Shown here one piece after another: positions 35,402-44,460 of a DNA stretch of 64,000 bases. The stretch comes from CAKAHY01 sp963522175 (GTDB taxonomy: Bacteria; Bacillota; Clostridia; Lachnospirales; Lachnospiraceae). Numbering within the stretch: position 1 is the stretch's first letter; each line of letters opens with the position of its first letter. The DNA lies in NCBI GenBank assembly GCA_963522175.1, contig CAUQXC010000003.1, forward strand, positions 1 through 64,000, written 5' to 3'. The notes beneath the pieces were generated by a model, which did no database searches, was not told the origin of the DNA, and saw only the letters and a program-made list of their open reading frames with translations. Made by a program: the position numbers and the translations under genes.

Positions 35402-38400
35402 TTAATAAAGTTCCCTTCGTCTTCTTATATATGCTCTTATTACAAAAAACTCACTCAATATTAAAAGTACGGCTGAGGCAATATTAATATTGCGATAAAA
35501 TTTTGTCATTCCATCAGGTCTTCCGCTTGGATCTCCGTTTTCGTAAACACCGGAGTTTACAACCGTATAAAGTATATTCTTGCTTGCTTTTCTAAGCGCT
35601 ATTGTTGTAGTTGCACTTGTATCCGTTAATTTATTTGAATCCGCCAATGCAAAGCCAAGCATAAGGTCATTTCCGTTTTTTATAGACTTATCACTTATCA
35701 TATATCCGTACGAACCGTCATAATCCGTAATAACCATTCCCTTAAAGCCCCATTCATCTCTTAGTACATCATTTAAAAGATTGGAGTTTGAAGAACTTGA
35801 AATCGTTCCTATAAAATTAAAGCTTGACATTACCGCCTGAGCTCTTCCTTTATAAGATTTTATTGCGAGCTCAAAGGGTTTAAGGTAAGTTTCTCTTATA
35901 GCCTGCTCGGATGCATAGGTAAGTAAGAATGCACATCTGTTTGTTTCCTGGTCGTTTAAAGCAAAATGCTTGATATACGGATATACTCTGTTATCCGCCG
36001 CTCCGTTCATCTCCGCTGCGGCAAGCTGCCCTGACAAAAAGCCGTCCTCACTGAAATATTCAAAATTTCTGCCGGCAAAGGCCGATCTATGAGTATTGAC
36101 GGCAGGTCCGTACCATCCGTAATAATTGACATCAGAAAACTCCCTACTTATGCCTTCACCAATATCCTGCATAAGTCCTCTGTTCCATGTTTGAGCCATC
36201 AAAATCTCCGCCGGATAAGATGTACCGTAAACTTTTGTGATAAAATTGTTAAGACCTGCGGGACCGTCGGCATCCATAGTAGCAACCTTCCCTATAGACT
36301 TTATTTCGGCAGTCTGCCAGCCTCCTATGTTTACAAGAGTGCTCATCTCCTCAAAAGTCATTTGGTCAATCAATTTTTCCCATCTTTCATCATCATAGTC
36401 CGCACTTACCATATCATAAAGCTTTAAACCGTTTTTTGCCCCTTGAGTAGGCATAGTATCGGAAGGGTTTGTATTCTTTTCAGGATTATAATAAGCTACA
36501 CTTTGCTCCTTAACGGCTTCTTTTGTTGCATCATCCATCATATAATCGCCTTCCGTCGGCCTTGCGGTTGCCGCCTCGTAGTTTGCAAATTTGTTTGCAC
36601 GTGAAAGCTCTGTGAATTTTCCTCGTGCATAAGTCTCAAACTTATTGCTTACAAAGGCTTTATCACTCCTTCTTGACTCTTGTGTATATAATATATCCTG
36701 AGGAACACTGAATCTTTGAGCATCTACAGGACTATGCGAATCATTTCTCAAAGAAATTTCGTATTCTCCCGCTTCAAGAATATATCCGCCCCCCGGAATC
36801 TTCTTGCCTGCAGAATCATAGGAAGCCATATCCTCCTTATTTAAAAGAAAACTCAAGCTTATATTTTCTCCCGGAGCAAGCTCTTTTGTCTTTTCAAAGC
36901 CTATGAGATTTACACTCGCTTTTTCTATACCGCCGTTAGTATAAGGCGGTGTATAGTAAAGCTCCACCACATCTTTCCCGGCTCTTTCTCCGGTATTTGT
37001 TACGGAAACTTCGAGCATTAGGTTATCTCCGTTATCAACAAAGCTTTCTATTTTCTTTTCAAATGTTGTATATGACAAACCATAACCGAAAGGATATTGC
37101 ACATGTTCATTATACTTTATAAAACCGACATCATGAGCGGTTTCATAGAATTTATAACCCACATAAATACCTTCAACATAGTTCACAAAAGACATAACAC
37201 CGTTTGAAGAGTCGTCTTTTTGAGCTATTTCTTTATTTAGCTCCTCAACATTTGTAAAAATATGCGAGCCTATGTTATTGATATAAGGTGTCTTAAATAA
37301 ATCCTTTACAAAAGTATCAACCGTCTTTCCCGAAGGATTTATACTTCCGTTTATAATTTTGCCCAAGGCTTCAAAGCCCGTAACTCCGGCTCCCGGAGCA
37401 TATATAACCGCTCCTATGTTACTATATTCATCTACCCATGAAAGTTCCATGGGATTATTTGCATTTATGACAACTATAACATTGCTGAAATTATCCGTTA
37501 CTTTTTTAATCATATCTTTTTCGGATCTTGAAAGCTCCAAATAAGACTCTCCGTTCTCAAAATCGGGAGTATCTCCGTTATTTTCGTATTTACCTCCGAA
37601 ATATCCGTAGTTTTGAGGCTTTATCGAAACCTTATCGGCTATGTTGTAGGTATTGTCTATTATAGCTCTCATATCCATAGGAAGATCCGCCCCTTCTCCG
37701 CCTGAGCGACCCAAAACTATAATAGCCGTATTCGAAAATCTCTTTGCATTATCAATTAAAGTATCTGTATAATACTGTACCGTAGGCTCCGGTAAATCCC
37801 AGTTTTGTTCATTCATAGAAAGTCCCGGACTCACCCTACCGCTCTTATATTCCCTATACATTTTAGTAAGCTCCGGATTGGTATTAAAGCCTGCATTTGC
37901 CAAGGAATCAAGAATATTTACATTATTTGCGGTATCGGAAGATCCTGAACCCGTTCCGCCGTATACAGGAGAAATTGATGCCCAGCCAAAAACATTAATA
38001 TCTTTTTCATCGGTGTTTAAAGGTAAAACTCCGTTATTCTTCAGAAGAACGAAACCCTCTTCACCCACTCTTCTTACAATCTCCTTACTGCTTTCTCTGC
38101 TTTGCTCACTTACTTTTATATTTAAGGTATTAAGCGCACCGGCAATAGTACTTCGCATGGGTCCGAAGCTTGCCATGTTAACGATAATAAGAATCGCCAA
38201 AACAAACGCAATAAATCCCTCGGCACGCATAAATTCTTTTTCACGTTCCGAAAATAGGACAGTGCAGAACTCAAAAATCACAAATATCAAAAGCACAAAC
38301 AAAAATGCATAAATATACGGTGTAAGTAAGCTCATATAGCTTGCAAAATCAGCTTCACTTACACCCCTTGAATATGCAATAGGTGCAAGTAAATCGCTCA

Positions 38401-38413
38401 AAAATTTTATCAT
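35402..38413 (-). CDS. Membrane-anchored GH3 glycosidase with swapped domain order
   Basis: A 1003-residue GH3 enzyme in which the usual C-terminal domain comes first. Two membrane segments (about 30-52 and 64-82) are followed by the GH3 C-type domain (EGFVLLKNNGVLPLN), an FnIII-like domain and a linker. The (beta/alpha)8 GH3 N-type domain is last, with KHFALNDQE and the nucleophile motif VITDYDG (Asp897). A last membrane segment and a basic tail (RAYIRRRRELY) end the protein. Positive loop charges place the catalytic part outside the cell. Such reversed GH3 enzymes are known in ruminal and gut Clostridia. GGAGGAG precedes ATG 38413. Substrate unknown, beta-glucoside most likely. Confidence 0.9.
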   Translation of the reverse strand: MIKFLSDLLAPIAYSRGVSEADFASYMSLLTPYIYAFLFVLLIFVIFEFCTVLFSEREKEFMRAEGFIAFVLAILIIVNMASFGPMRSTIAGALNTLNIKVSEQSRESSKEIVRRVGEEGFVLLKNNGVLPLNTDEKDINVFGWASISPVYGGTGSGSSDTANNVNILDSLANAGFNTNPELTKMYREYKSGRVSPGLSMNEQNWDLPEPTVQYYTDTLIDNAKRFSNTAIIVLGRSGGEGADLPMDMRAIIDNTYNIADKVSIKPQNYGYFGGKYENNGDTPDFENGESYLELSRSEKDMIKKVTDNFSNVIVVINANNPMELSWVDEYSNIGAVIYAPGAGVTGFEALGKIINGSINPSGKTVDTFVKDLFKTPYINNIGSHIFTNVEELNKEIAQKDDSSNGVMSFVNYVEGIYVGYKFYETAHDVGFIKYNEHVQYPFGYGLSYTTFEKKIESFVDNGDNLMLEVSVTNTGERAGKDVVELYYTPPYTNGGIEKASVNLIGFEKTKELAPGENISLSFLLNKEDMASYDSAGKKIPGGGYILEAGEYEISLRNDSHSPVDAQRFSVPQDILYTQESRRSDKAFVSNKFETYARGKFTELSRANKFANYEAATARPTEGDYMMDDATKEAVKEQSVAYYNPEKNTNPSDTMPTQGAKNGLKLYDMVSADYDDERWEKLIDQMTFEEMSTLVNIGGWQTAEIKSIGKVATMDADGPAGLNNFITKVYGTSYPAEILMAQTWNRGLMQDIGEGISREFSDVNYYGWYGPAVNTHRSAFAGRNFEYFSEDGFLSGQLAAAEMNGAADNRVYPYIKHFALNDQETNRCAFLLTYASEQAIRETYLKPFELAIKSYKGRAQAVMSSFNFIGTISSSSNSNLLNDVLRDEWGFKGMVITDYDGSYGYMISDKSIKNGNDLMLGFALADSNKLTDTSATTTIALRKASKNILYTVVNSGVYENGDPSGRPDGMTKFYRNINIASAVLLILSEFFVIRAYIRRRRELY

Positions 38414-38439
38414 AATACAACTCCTCCAATGTTGTAAGA

Positions 38440-38937
38440 TTATTTTTTAGGCAGTATTAAATATTTCATAGCCGGATAGCTTATTGCAACCTGAACCGCA
38501 ATATTCACAATATTAGCCAAGGTAGAGGACAATACCTCTCCCATTCCCGTATTTCTGAAAAATCTCATGCTGTGTGCCGGTAAAGCTGCACTTATAATAA
38601 CCAAAATTACTGCCAGAACTATGTATTTCGGTATTGCCGATTTAAAGTCGGCGTTTGATTTGAAAACAAAGTTTTTTTGCACATAAAAATTCACTGCCTG
38701 AGCCGCCGCGGTAGCAACCAAAAAACTCAAAAAGCCTGTAAGCATGAGGCTTTCTTCTTTCCTGTAGTCGAATATCAGAAAAGAAAAAGCCGTATTTTTA
38801 TGTGTCGCAAATATAAATTTCGTACATATGAACATAAGGGTAAAATTAGTTACTGTAGCACAGTTTGACAGTATATTAAAAATTATAAACTCCCATAAGT
38901 CAGGATGTTCAGCCTTCCATTTTTTTATTTTTTCCAT
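38440..38937 (-). CDS. GtrA-like membrane protein
   Basis: A 165-residue protein with four hydrophobic segments of the GtrA/DPMS flippase family (pattern FIIFNILSNCATVTNFTLMF and AAQAVNFYVQKNFVF). Family members are proposed to move polyprenyl-linked sugars across the membrane. ATG 38937 is preferred (GGGG upstream); ATG 38964 is an alternative with AAGG. It overlaps the end of the upstream GH3 gene by 29 bases and lies 26 bases before the membrane GH3, so all three are one unit. Confidence 0.82.
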   Translation of the reverse strand: MEKIKKWKAEHPDLWEFIIFNILSNCATVTNFTLMFICTKFIFATHKNTAFSFLIFDYRKEESLMLTGFLSFLVATAAAQAVNFYVQKNFVFKSNADFKSAIPKYIVLAVILVIISAALPAHSMRFFRNTGMGEVLSSTLANIVNIAVQVAISYPAMKYLILPKK

Positions 38938-41359
38938 GCTTATTATACCCCAACAACCTGTCATAAGCCTTATTTACTTTGACATTCTTAAAATGTCCTT
39001 TAATAAGCTTCAAATATGCCTTAAGTCCCCTTCCGTTACATATGTCAAGTATGGCATATGCCATTTCCATACTTATCTTTCCGGCACTCATTTTAGCAAG
39101 TGCTCTAAACGGCATATTATATATAAACAATATATTCAAATCCGGCTTTCCTTTTTTTTCTGCTTTTATTTTTGCATTTTCAAGTCTTTTATATATAAAT
39201 CTTGCGACAAAAGATTTAGCATTTTTCATACGGCACAGGGCGTCATTTATCTGTAATAAGCCCGTTTTTTCAATACTTTTTCTTTTTGCTCCGAGCAAGG
39301 CTTCAAACTCTTTATCGTTTATATTTTTTATTTTACCCGAGAAATAATTTTTAAATATTTCTCCCTCATAGAGCATATCACAGCTTGTTCCCTCTTTTTC
39401 TATACAGGAAGAAAGTCTTATATCGGCGCTGCCGCTTCCTACGTGTATTTCATACGTGCCGGCTTCTATTTCCCATGAGTTTGTGATTATATTCCAATAT
39501 CTGAAGCTTTTATCATCAAAAAATATACTTACTTCTTTTTCTTCTCCGACTTCCAGGTATACCTTTCTAAAGCCCTTAAGCTCTTTTTGTGCCCTGAAGA
39601 TTTTACTGTCTTTTTTTGATATGTATAGCTGGCAAACCTCCGCTCCCGCCACTGTACCTGTATTTTTAAGTTTAAAACTCACTTTATCTTCACAAGCATT
39701 CAGGGCGGAATACTCGAAACTTGTGTAGCTGAGACCGTAACCGAAAGGATAGTTAAGTTTTATATCCTGCTTTTCATAGTATCTGTACCCCACATATAAT
39801 GCTTCTTTATATTCACTCTCTCCATTCTTTGCAGGGTAATACTTATAACACGGACTGTCGCTGTAGTTTACGGGATAGCTTTCAGCAAGCTTGCCCGAAG
39901 GATTCACCTTTCCCGTCAATATATCAAGAACAGCCGCAGCTCCCGCCTGCCCCGACAAATATGTGTGCAAAAGCCCTTTAAACTTATCCTTCCAAGGCAT
40001 TTCCACTACGGAACCGGCACTCAAAATTCCTATTATGTTATTGTTAACCTCTGCAAGGCAGTCTATAAGCTTAAGTTGATTTTTCGGTAAAGATAGGTGT
40101 TTTCTGTCAAGTCCTTCGGATTCACTGATTTCATCAAGTCCGAAGCACAACAAAACTATATCCGCTTTACCGGCAAGTTCCCTTGCCTCTTTTAGCAAGG
40201 CTTCGTTCTCCTTATCAACCCTCTCATAACCGTGCGCCTTCCCTATAAGCTCGAGATTTTTGTATTCATCTATACAGGAAGCTATACTGTCAAGCTTTGT
40301 TGCATTTACAACAGAGGAACCGGCACCCTGATATCTGGGAACAAAGGCAAAGTCTCCTATCAAGGCAACTTTTTTCTTTTCCTTTATAGGCAATACAGCT
40401 TCTTTGTCTTCAAGCAGTATTATACTTTCACTTGCCGCTCTCCTTGCTAAGGCATGATGCTTATCAATATCAAATTTATCATTTTCTTTGCTTTTACTTG
40501 TTTCAAATACTGCTTGCAAAATATCGTCAACTCTTCGGTCAAGCACCTCTTCATCCAATATCTCGGCTTTTACGTCCTCAACAAGTGTTTTTACGGAATC
40601 ATAGCCGGGACCCGGCATTTCAAGATTTGAGCCGTACAGCACACCTTTTGTATGGTCATTTGAACCGCCCCAATCTGTAATCACTATGCCGTCAAAGCCC
40701 CATTCTCCCCTTAAAATATCTACCAGAAGATGTTCGTTTTCATTTGCATATTCACCGTTTACTCTGTTATAGGATGTCATAAGTGCCTTGGCTTTTCCCT
40801 CTTTTACGCCTATTTCGAAGCCGGTAAGATATATTTCTCTTAAGGTTCTTTCATCAAGCACCGAGTTCATAGCCATTCTTATTTCTTCCTGTGAATTGAC
40901 CGCAAAATGCTTAATGCAGGAATATACCCCTTTACTCTGTATTCCTCGTACATAAGCTGCCGTCATTTTCCCCGATAAATAAGGGTCTTCGCTGAAATAC
41001 TCAAAATTCCTTCCGCATAAAGGGCTTCTTTTAATATTGAGTCCGGGCCCGAGGAGAATATTTACGCCAAGACTTTTTGCTTCCTCACCGAGGGCCTTTC
41101 CTATCTCTTCCCCAAGTTCCTCATTCCAGCTTGATGCTATGCTTGCAGCCGTCGGAAAACAGGTGGCAGGCAAAGAAACATTAAGTCCCAAATGATCCCC
41201 CAAGCCATCCTGTTTCCTTACTCCGTGAGGTCCGTCCGAACAGCTTATACTTGGGATATCAAGTCTTTTTATATCTCTTGTCCGCCATTCGTTTTTTCCG
41301 CTCAAAATGGCAGCTTTCTCCTCCAAGCTCATCTTTTCTATAAGTTCTCTGTACTTCAT
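38909..41359 (-). CDS. Cytoplasmic GH3 family beta-glycosidase
   Basis: An 816-residue GH3 enzyme in canonical order: the N-terminal barrel (CSDGPHGVRKQ, GPGLNIKRSPLCGRNFEYF, KHFAVNSQE, nucleophile in GIVITDWGGSND, Asp229), then the alpha/beta sandwich domain and an FnIII-like domain. A basic helical tail of about 150 residues follows. No signal peptide is present, so it acts on imported disaccharides. AGAGG precedes ATG 41359. It stands 32 bases after the LURP-one-like gene and is the first of two GH3 genes in the operon. Confidence 0.93.
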   Translation of the reverse strand: MKYRELIEKMSLEEKAAILSGKNEWRTRDIKRLDIPSISCSDGPHGVRKQDGLGDHLGLNVSLPATCFPTAASIASSWNEELGEEIGKALGEEAKSLGVNILLGPGLNIKRSPLCGRNFEYFSEDPYLSGKMTAAYVRGIQSKGVYSCIKHFAVNSQEEIRMAMNSVLDERTLREIYLTGFEIGVKEGKAKALMTSYNRVNGEYANENEHLLVDILRGEWGFDGIVITDWGGSNDHTKGVLYGSNLEMPGPGYDSVKTLVEDVKAEILDEEVLDRRVDDILQAVFETSKSKENDKFDIDKHHALARRAASESIILLEDKEAVLPIKEKKKVALIGDFAFVPRYQGAGSSVVNATKLDSIASCIDEYKNLELIGKAHGYERVDKENEALLKEARELAGKADIVLLCFGLDEISESEGLDRKHLSLPKNQLKLIDCLAEVNNNIIGILSAGSVVEMPWKDKFKGLLHTYLSGQAGAAAVLDILTGKVNPSGKLAESYPVNYSDSPCYKYYPAKNGESEYKEALYVGYRYYEKQDIKLNYPFGYGLSYTSFEYSALNACEDKVSFKLKNTGTVAGAEVCQLYISKKDSKIFRAQKELKGFRKVYLEVGEEKEVSIFFDDKSFRYWNIITNSWEIEAGTYEIHVGSGSADIRLSSCIEKEGTSCDMLYEGEIFKNYFSGKIKNINDKEFEALLGAKRKSIEKTGLLQINDALCRMKNAKSFVARFIYKRLENAKIKAEKKGKPDLNILFIYNMPFRALAKMSAGKISMEMAYAILDICNGRGLKAYLKLIKGHFKNVKVNKAYDRLLGYNKHGKNKKMEG

Positions 41360-41391
41360 AAAACCTCTTTCTTTAAATTAAATATAGCCGG

Positions 41392-41859
41392 TTATTTTGA
41401 CCTGTTTGCCATATCTATCGCAAGAACCACCATAAGAGCATCAAGCTCATCCTCCGGATAATCTATCTCTATGGTATAGGTATCTGTTAAATTGAAGATT
41501 TCTTTTCTTATATGCACCTCAGCCGAGCAATGACTGAATATGTCATAATCCCAGCCCAAAAAATCACCGACTACATGCCACTCTCTGTATTCAAGTTCAT
41601 ACTTATCATTAAATAATGTAAACCTTTTCTTAATACAGCCTCTATATTCACCTTTTATATAAACTTGGAATTCCGGCAACAGACTGAACATTTTCTGTTT
41701 TATACAGGCAAGCTCTTTATTGTTAGCGGTATGTATTTTCATTATGTAACCGAAGGAAAAGAAATTTGATTTTGCTATATATTTGACATTCATATTTTCA
41801 TCAAATATATTGAAAGAATCGCTCATTGAAAAGAAGTTTTGTTTTATTCTAAGTTTCAT
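41392..41859 (-). CDS. LURP-one-related (Tubby-like) family protein
   Basis: A 155-residue protein with the repeated strand pattern of LURP-one/YxjI proteins (FNIFDENMNVKYIAKSNFF, EYRGCIKKRFTLFNDKYELEY cut short here). No membrane segment or catalytic motif is visible. These small domains resemble the Tubby C-terminal fold and may bind lipids or nucleic acids, but bacterial roles are unknown. AGGAGAT precedes ATG 41859, and a promoter and a terminator on either side show it heads the GH3 operon. Confidence 0.72.
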   Translation of the reverse strand: MKLRIKQNFFSMSDSFNIFDENMNVKYIAKSNFFSFGYIMKIHTANNKELACIKQKMFSLLPEFQVYIKGEYRGCIKKRFTLFNDKYELEYREWHVVGDFLGWDYDIFSHCSAEVHIRKEIFNLTDTYTIEIDYPEDELDALMVVLAIDMANRSK

Positions 41860-41896
41860 AGTATCTCCTATATTTTCACTCTACACATTATTATTA

Positions 41897-41925
41897 AATA
41901 TAACAAAAGTTAGGGGGGAATACAA
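41897..41925 (-). promoter_or_regulatory. Promoter for the LURP-one/GH3 operon
   Basis: TTGTAT (41920-41925), 17-base spacer, then TGTTATATT with TATATT at 41897-41902 (extended -10). Confidence 0.65.
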
Positions 41926-41983
41926 GGGGATGGAAATCAGTTATTTATGACTTTTTGTTTAAGATTTTAAACATACATAAAAT

Positions 41984-42023
41984 AAAATCATGACTACAGA
42001 TTTTACTCCATAGTCATGATTTT
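41984..42023. terminator. Bidirectional hairpin terminator at the left island border
   Basis: A perfect 13-base inverted repeat AAAATCATGACTA / TAGTCATGATTTT with a 14-base loop. A-runs and T-runs flank it on both strands. It would end the defence operon transcript. Confidence 0.8.
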
Positions 42024-42026
42024 CTA

Positions 42027-42054
42027 TTGACTTGATTGTGGTAAAATATATACA
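42027..42054 (+). promoter_or_regulatory. Plus-strand promoter-like sequence
   Basis: TTGACT (42027-42032), 16 bases, TATACA (42049-42054). An alternative extended -10 TGGTAAAAT lies at 42039-42047. No plus-strand gene follows before the methyltransferase gene, so it would make an antisense or non-coding RNA, or is a relic. Confidence 0.35.
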
Positions 42055-42240
42055 GAATAAAATAACCTATTAATAAAATGCCTACCAAGAAGGCTTTAAT
42101 GTTATTGTAAACATATTAGTTGTAAGATTATATCAACAGGAATAAATATTCTAATTTGTACTTATAAAATATTTCTTTACAGAGTTTTGAGCTTTACAAT
42201 TTAAAATTGAATTTTTAAACTCTTTCATACTTTGTATAAC

Positions 42241-42372
42241 TCATATATCAACCTGTGGAAAAATAGCTCTCTTATTAAAATCTTCATACATATATATTTT
42301 AAAATAATCTTCATCTACTGATTTTTTTATCACTCCACTCTGAACACCTAACGTTTCATTCTCTTTCGTCAT
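42241..42372 (-). pseudogene. Short 43-codon frame after the methyltransferase gene, possible gene remnant
   Basis: ATG 42372 opens a frame beginning MTKENETLGVQSGVIKK and ending FPQVDI at a TGA. The same frame continues after the TGA for another 29 codons before the next stop. The composition looks protein-like, but no ribosome binding site or known family is evident. It may be the 5' part of a broken gene or simply chance. Confidence 0.25.
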
Positions 42373-42400
42373 AATAATTCATTTTCTACAATCCAACTTA

Positions 42401-43525
42401 TTATTTCGTTAGTTGTTTACTCAGGTCATCAAGCTTTTCTATCATATAATCAGCCATTACTTTTATTACAGGAATTGAAACAGAGTTTCCAAACTGCTTA
42501 TACTTCTGTCCATCACTCATTCCTTCCGGAAATGCAAAATGATCCTTACCATTAGTGTCAATAAATCCATATCCAATGAATCCTTGTAAGCGTCCCCACT
42601 CTATTGGTGTCATCACTCTAATGCCTTTATTATTAATAGGTGTTCTTTTGCTTTTAATGACCATATTGTCATAACCGGGAACAGGTTGATATATAAGATT
42701 CCTTTCTTTTCCTGAACCACCGGTTGCCAATATTGCATTTGCAAATTTATACTTTCTATTTTGATCGTTTACTACACAGTATCCAAATCCATTCCCCTTG
42801 GCATTCTCTCTGTTTTTATGGTTAATTAAAGTTTGTAAATAACCTGAAGCCATATAATAATTGACCGGAACCAGAGGTTCTAAAAGTTCATTTACATCTT
42901 GATAAATCACATCATCTGATCCTTTGGGAATTACTTCTTTCTCATCCGCTAATTTTAATGCAGCGCCATAAATATCCTTATTAAATGCAATGATATATGC
43001 TCTCGGGCGATTTTGAGGTAATCCAAAGTCAATAGTATTTCTTACAAATGAACTTCGTTTAAAAATAGGATCACCTTTTTCATCAAAGTCTGCACCGATA
43101 ATCTTATAGTTGAGCTCATTTAATATTTTAAAAATTCGAACAATAGTCTTACCTCCATCATGCGACATCAGATTTTGTACATTTTCAAGAAAAACAGCCT
43201 TAGGTCTGCTTTCTTCAATAATCTTGGCAATTCCAAAAAATATATTTCCTTTTTCTTTATCCTTGAATCCCATTTGTAAACCTACACTGCTGAAAGCCTG
43301 ACACGGAAATCCTGCCAAAAGAATATCATAAGGGTAGCTTTTCAATTTTTCACGAAAACTCTTGCTCATCAAGTTGTTTCTTGGGTCCTCACCGAAAAGA
43401 TGCTCATAAGTTCTGGCCGCCTGTTCATCTATTTCTGCTGACAATACATTTCTACATCTTCCGGTTAGCTCAAACCCTCGTCTTATACCACCTATTCCGG
43501 CACATAAATCTATAGTTCTATACAT
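42401..43525 (-). CDS. DNA (cytosine-5)-methyltransferase
   Basis: A 374-residue C5 methyltransferase with motifs in order: SAM-binding DLCAGIGGIRRGF, catalytic GFPCQAFS (Cys75), FLENVQNL, QNRPRAYI, then a target-recognition region of about 100 residues and the closing GRLQGF and QFGNSVSIPVI. It is complete and should be active. It is the last gene of the defence operon, and its product presumably marks host DNA as self. The recognition sequence cannot be read. A GGAGAA lies about 13 bases before the ATG. Confidence 0.95.
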   Translation of the reverse strand: MYRTIDLCAGIGGIRRGFELTGRCRNVLSAEIDEQAARTYEHLFGEDPRNNLMSKSFREKLKSYPYDILLAGFPCQAFSSVGLQMGFKDKEKGNIFFGIAKIIEESRPKAVFLENVQNLMSHDGGKTIVRIFKILNELNYKIIGADFDEKGDPIFKRSSFVRNTIDFGLPQNRPRAYIIAFNKDIYGAALKLADEKEVIPKGSDDVIYQDVNELLEPLVPVNYYMASGYLQTLINHKNRENAKGNGFGYCVVNDQNRKYKFANAILATGGSGKERNLIYQPVPGYDNMVIKSKRTPINNKGIRVMTPIEWGRLQGFIGYGFIDTNGKDHFAFPEGMSDGQKYKQFGNSVSIPVIKVMADYMIEKLDDLSKQLTK

Positions 43526-43533
43526 AAAATGTA

Positions 43534-44460
43534 TTATTCTCCATTTATTAATAAATTTTCTCCCTGAATACCGTCTAATGTAATCGTATAATTAATACTC
43601 ATTACTCCCGAAGGTAATACCCCACCGACAAACGATGTTTCTTTAATTGCGGGGAAAGATTCATCAACTGTATACTTTGTTGCTGCATGCAATACATAGC
43701 ATCGTTTACGTGCGGACATTCCTTTTTCAAGACCTAATTTCTTAAGTTTTTCATTAATTTCTATTCTGCTGTACCCTAATTTTTCCAGACTATCTACTAA
43801 GCTGTTAATACTAATTCCAGTTACAGACGACTCAAGTTGGCATAAAACCAAAAATAGCTTTTTTCCTTCCGGAGGATCTAACTGAAATAAATTACTTAAT
43901 GTAATCTGCCTCTTATTCCTTGATGTCGTAGACTTTACTTCTGTAAAAAATGACTCACAATCAATATCATATGTTGCACCTGAAGGACCATTCCACTCTG
44001 CATGCTCTCCATGTTCTGCAAGATACTTCAATGTCCACAACTCGCTAAGAACATCATAAATACACAAGTCGACATTCTTATTCCCAAGCAAATCCTTCCA
44101 AGCCACCCACCATGTTACCGGTGATTGTGAAAGTTCTTTCCTTAGCTCACCGTTTTTTCCCGGATTTAATAATTCTGCACACAGTGCTGCAAATTGATCT
44201 CTTATATCTTCTTTTTGAGTTACAAGCATCAGCACGTGCTCTTGTTCTGAATTGTTTAAAATAATATCTTTTGTAAAATAATGTGCTCCGGCAAAGTATT
44301 CAGATATTTCTTCATTATCATCTACCGGTATAGCAACTCCATATCCTTCAGAAATTTTTATTGTCCATGATTTATATCCTGCATTACTAAGGCTTGATAT
44401 AATCATCAAATTTTCTTTCGGCATTCCGCTCCAATTATCCAGTATTTCATCAATCAACAT
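43534..44460 (-). CDS. PD-(D/E)XK motif nuclease (DUF4420-like)
   Basis: A 308-residue protein. The nuclease core is visible as an upstream Glu in DVLSELWTL (Glu140), then YDIDCESFFTEVKSTTS with Asp165/167, Glu174 and Lys176, the D-ExK pattern of restriction-enzyme folds. Proteins of this type (DUF4420 family) are regular members of MutL/Z1 restriction loci, where this is the likely DNA-cutting subunit. ATG 44460 is chosen: GGTGGAAG precedes it, and the longer frame begins with a bare TTG at 44499. It overlaps the previous gene by 11 bases. Confidence 0.82.
   Translation of the reverse strand: MLIDEILDNWSGMPKENLMIISSLSNAGYKSWTIKISEGYGVAIPVDDNEEISEYFAGAHYFTKDIILNNSEQEHVLMLVTQKEDIRDQFAALCAELLNPGKNGELRKELSQSPVTWWVAWKDLLGNKNVDLCIYDVLSELWTLKYLAEHGEHAEWNGPSGATYDIDCESFFTEVKSTTSRNKRQITLSNLFQLDPPEGKKLFLVLCQLESSVTGISINSLVDSLEKLGYSRIEINEKLKKLGLEKGMSARKRCYVLHAATKYTVDESFPAIKETSFVGGVLPSGVMSINYTITLDGIQGENLLINGE

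Larger units (their letters stand above)
41880..42400. other. AT-rich non-coding region at the left border of the defence island
   Basis: About 520 bases without a convincing gene. From left to right it holds the promoter of the LURP-one gene, a long hairpin (41984-42023) and a plus-strand promoter-like sequence (42027-42054). It also has a small GCCT/AGGC hairpin near 42078-42096 followed by T-rich sequence on the minus strand. A larger structured repeat is formed by AGAGTTT (42181-42187) and AAACTCT (42217-42223), with an inner CAATTT/AAATTG. A short minus-strand frame (42241-42372) is described separately. It looks like degraded accessory DNA. Confidence 0.6.
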
